In this document: piece by piece, positions 14,284 through 16,414 of the stretch
Layout: each line of letters begins with the position of its first letter
Numbering within the stretch: the first letter of the stretch is position 1
Notes under the pieces: model-generated
Databases searched by the model: none
The model's input: the letters and a program-made list of their open reading frames with translations, nothing else
Told to the model about the DNA's origin: nothing
Position numbers and translations under genes: made by a program
Assembly: GCA_902783215.1 (NCBI GenBank)
Contig: CACZQD010000141.1
Coordinates: 1-16,414, forward strand
From: an uncultured Erysipelotrichaceae bacterium
GTDB lineage: Bacteria; Bacillota_I; Bacilli_A; RF39; UBA660
Length of the DNA stretch: 16,414 nucleotides
Direction: 5' to 3'

Positions 14284-16180
14284 TTGCTATTTAATAAACG
14301 CACCAGCTGGTTCTGGGAAAACTACTTATATTCATAATAAGATAATGCAAATAAATATAAAGCAACCAAACGCTAGAGTATTATGTATAACCTATACTAA
14401 TAGAGCCACAGAAGAATTAAAGAGTAAATTTGAATATTATAATAGTGATAAAATAGAGGTATACACTATACATGCGTTTTTAAAATTTTTTATGGATGAT
14501 TATTTTAAAAATAAAAAGGTAATTAATGCTTATTTTGAAGAATATGATAATAAAATTAAAGAAATTATTGAAAATGTTGATGATGAGAATAATTTAAAGA
14601 AAATAAATAGATACAAAGAAAAATTTGGAGAAGAAATAAACTATGAAATAATTAGAAAAAATATTTCAAAAATTTATTATAATGAAACAAATTTTAACAG
14701 TTATTTATATGGTGGTTTATCACATGATGATTTAATTAAATTTTCATATAATATATCAAATAGATATGAACAAATTTTATTCAAATTATCCAATATGTAT
14801 GATTATGTGTTTATTGATGAATATCAAGATACTCCTGTTTACATATTAGAAATGTTTTATAATTGCTTAAAGTATTCAAATATGAATCTTTACTTATTTG
14901 GTGATAAAATGCAACAAATATATGACAATTATAATTGTGATTTTGATATTGTCTTAAAAGAATTTGATAAAAGTATTAGTCTAAATAATAATTATAGATC
15001 ATCAAAAAAGATCGTAGATATATTGAATAAAGTATACAATGATAATGACTATATTCAACTGTCTGAAAATAAAATAGAATCAAATGCAGTATGTATAATT
15101 ACAGATAATTTTGAATCAACGCTAGAAAGATATAATGATTTTTATAAATTGTTTCTATTAAACAAAGAAAAATATACTCAAATTGGTGCATCTAATTTAT
15201 ATTCTTCTATTATGAATATTGAGAATTATTCACATAATGGTAAATATAATGTATCAGATGCATTAAATGATAATATTGATGATAATAAAGATATGCTATT
15301 TAAAATGCTCTATATTATAAATTATATGATAGAAATGTATTTGAAAAAAAATTTTGGAGAGATAGTTAGAATAGTAGAAAAATACAATAAAATATTTAAT
15401 GTTTCTAAGATTAGTATTAGAGATTTTGATTCAATCAAAGATTTAAAAAAGTTTTTAAAATTTATTCACGAAGAATATAATAATGATGATGATAATAATA
15501 TCCTGGATTTCTTACTAAAGATTGATTTTATAAATGAAGAATATCTTGAAAATATTACATCAAATTTAGAGTATGAAACTGTTCTAAATGTAAAAATAAA
15601 AGAATTTGTAAACTATGTTAAATATACCAAAAAGACTGATTGTTCAACACAACATGGTGTTAAAGGTGAAGGATATGATAATGTTATATTTGTTTCTGAA
15701 TCATCATTTAATCCAAATGTTAATATATATGAATTTTATAAAGTATTTAGTAAATATGACATAAGTACAAAAGACTTAGAAAATTTTAATTTGTTATATA
15801 CTAAATATATAACTGAGATTGAAGCTTTAACTAATACAAGTATGAGTAAATTAAATAAAGAAATTTATGAAATGTATTTAGATAGAATTAATGAAATTGT
15901 TTCAAAAATGTATAATGAAATTAAAAACTATGAACTATTTGATTTAATTAAAGAAAAATATGAAAATTATATTAACAAGCAAAAGGTTACTGCTTTGAAA
16001 GATTTTCTAAAAAAAGGATATTATCAAAGTATATTATCTGCTTATAAGATTTTTTATGTTGGATGTTCACGTGCAAGAAAAAATTTGATAATATTAGTTA
16101 GTAAGTCAAAAACTAATGATTATCAGTTAGAACTAATAGAAAAATTTAAAAAAATAGGTTTTGATGTAGAATTACAATAA
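14270..16180 (+). CDS. gajB: Gabija GajB-like UvrD/Rep-family helicase
   Basis: GajB is a superfamily 1 helicase-like ATPase that binds GajA and is needed for Gabija defence. The 636-residue protein has Walker A APAGSGKTT (11-19), motif Ia ITYTNRATEEL (40-50), TIHAF (66-70), Walker B FIDEYQDTP (181-189), motif III LFGDKMQQIY (209-218), motif IV NNNYRSSKKI (239-248), motif V with TQHGVKGEGYDNVIF (about 458-472), and motif VI YVGCSRARKNLI (596-607). All SF1A motifs are present and look functional. It is longer than the usual roughly 500 residues because of an Asp/Asn/Lys/Tyr-rich stretch between motifs IV and V (about 260-450), which may replace the usual 2B domain. The start overlaps gajA by 14 bases, indicating coupling. 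It is the last gene of the operon and is followed within 30 bases by the repeats of the island's right end. Confidence 0.85.
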   Translation: MEKNNCYLINAPAGSGKTTYIHNKIMQINIKQPNARVLCITYTNRATEELKSKFEYYNSDKIEVYTIHAFLKFFMDDYFKNKKVINAYFEEYDNKIKEIIENVDDENNLKKINRYKEKFGEEINYEIIRKNISKIYYNETNFNSYLYGGLSHDDLIKFSYNISNRYEQILFKLSNMYDYVFIDEYQDTPVYILEMFYNCLKYSNMNLYLFGDKMQQIYDNYNCDFDIVLKEFDKSISLNNNYRSSKKIVDILNKVYNDNDYIQLSENKIESNAVCIITDNFESTLERYNDFYKLFLLNKEKYTQIGASNLYSSIMNIENYSHNGKYNVSDALNDNIDDNKDMLFKMLYIINYMIEMYLKKNFGEIVRIVEKYNKIFNVSKISIRDFDSIKDLKKFLKFIHEEYNNDDDNNILDFLLKIDFINEEYLENITSNLEYETVLNVKIKEFVNYVKYTKKTDCSTQHGVKGEGYDNVIFVSESSFNPNVNIYEFYKVFSKYDISTKDLENFNLLYTKYITEIEALTNTSMSKLNKEIYEMYLDRINEIVSKMYNEIKNYELFDLIKEKYENYINKQKVTALKDFLKKGYYQSILSAYKIFYVGCSRARKNLIILVSKSKTNDYQLELIEKFKKIGFDVELQ

Positions 16181-16198
16181 AAAAATTGATGAGTATTT

Positions 16199-16220
16199 CT
16201 ACCCATCAGCTACCCATCAA
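16199..16220 (+). other. Candidate right attachment region with tandem CTACCCATCA
   Basis: Two copies of CTACCCATCA follow each other with an 11-base period (16199-16208 and 16210-16219). The 12-mer at 16209-16220 is identical to 1747-1758 at the left end, in direct orientation. An inverted TTGATG lies just before (16187-16192). This pattern fits an attachment core with integrase binding sites. The true boundary could lie further right, up to the terminator at 16326. Confidence 0.4.
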
Positions 16221-16270
16221 ATGATGATAAATTTGATAAAATTTTTATAAATTTTAATAAACTTAAATTT

Positions 16271-16290
16271 TAAAATATGTCGATATTTTA
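16271..16290 (+). repeat. 20-bp palindrome matching the region upstream of int
   Basis: TAAAATAT and ATATTTTA are perfect inverted arms around GTCG. Fifteen of these bases (16276-16290) are identical to the minus strand upstream of the integrase (2983-2969). It may be a recombinase or regulator binding site placed at both ends of the island. Confidence 0.45.
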
Positions 16291-16314
16291 AGGGATTCGT
16301 ATGAATCTCTTTTT
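16291..16314 (+). terminator. Rho-independent terminator after the Gabija genes
   Basis: AGGGATTC (16291-16298) pairs with GAATCTCT (16303-16310), with one G-U pair and a GTAT loop, followed by TTTT. It is the first good terminator after gajB, 111 bases downstream, and probably ends the defence operon. Confidence 0.6.
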
Positions 16315-16325
16315 AATTTAAATCG

Positions 16326-16364
16326 CCCCCTGAAGAGGTCACGAATAAATGTGACCTCATTTTT
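16326..16364 (+). terminator. Rho-independent terminator with CCCCCTGAA leader, unit 3
   Basis: CCCCCTGAA (16326-16334) is followed directly by an 8-bp perfect stem (GAGGTCAC at 16335-16342 with 16351-16358), an 8-nt loop, then A and five T. The layout is the same as at 1600 and 1656 but the stem sequence is different. No gene is seen after it to the window end. It may be the chromosomal sequence that followed unit 2 before the island inserted. Confidence 0.7.
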
Positions 16365-16414
16365 GTTGCAAGAAATTACAAGAAAATAAGCAAATATTAC
16401 AACTTTTTTGTAAA

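Noticed and set aside
1..16414. CRISPR array or tRNA gene
   Set aside because: No regularly spaced repeat-spacer pattern and no cloverleaf-like sequence were seen on either strand by eye.

Overview
The window comes from a very AT-rich, low-GC Bacillota-like genome, with Shine-Dalgarno sites such as AGGAGG and Firmicutes-style rho-independent terminators. It uses the standard code: Trp is TGG, and TAA and TAG end genes. It reads as a chromosomal flank (the 3' part of recG) followed by a roughly 14.5 kb mobile island that carries anti-phage defence genes. I cannot name the species.

Layout. (1) 2-1471: recG, cut by the window edge. (2) 1472-1799: no protein gene. It holds a near-consensus promoter, a probable roughly 100-nt structured small RNA, two terminators that share the leader CCCCCTGAA, one copy of a 31-bp inverted repeat, and the probable left attachment region. 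(3) 1800-6419, all on the minus strand: a mobility and replication module. In transcription order it has a small replication-initiator-like protein, a small DNA-binding protein, a RepA/DnaB-like ATPase, a palindrome-rich candidate oriT, a MobV/Pre relaxase and a tyrosine integrase. The module looks decayed. The integrase has an in-frame TAA at codon 49, the ATPase has a frame-breaking indel, and the relaxase has a TAA 33 residues before its apparent original end. (4) 6420-6744: divergent regulatory region with the second copy of the 31-bp inverted repeat and the promoter of the plus-strand operon. (5) 6745-16180, all on the plus strand and tightly packed: an XRE regulator, a fused type IIG-like restriction-modification enzyme (PD-(D/E)XK nuclease, gamma-class adenine methylase, two target-recognition domains), a GIY-YIG (T5orf172-like) nuclease, a two-helix membrane protein resembling superinfection exclusion protein B, then an OLD-family ATPase/TOPRIM nuclease and a UvrD-like helicase that together look like a Gabija pair (gajA, gajB). 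(6) 16181-16414: right end, with repeats matching the left end, a palindrome also found in front of the integrase, a terminator, and a third CCCCCTGAA terminator.

How it fits together. The plus-strand genes form one probable operon of stacked defences. Type II restriction-modification marks and cuts DNA, the GIY-YIG and SieB-like proteins form an uncharacterised middle pair, and Gabija senses and cuts invading DNA. The minus-strand genes would once have integrated, replicated and mobilised the island, which may now be stuck or need help from another element. The least explained signals are the 31-bp inverted repeats around the mobility module, the three terminators with an identical leader (two left and one right of the island), a 19/20 sequence match between the candidate oriT and the promoter region of the Gabija pair, and the GIY-YIG/SieB-like gene pair.
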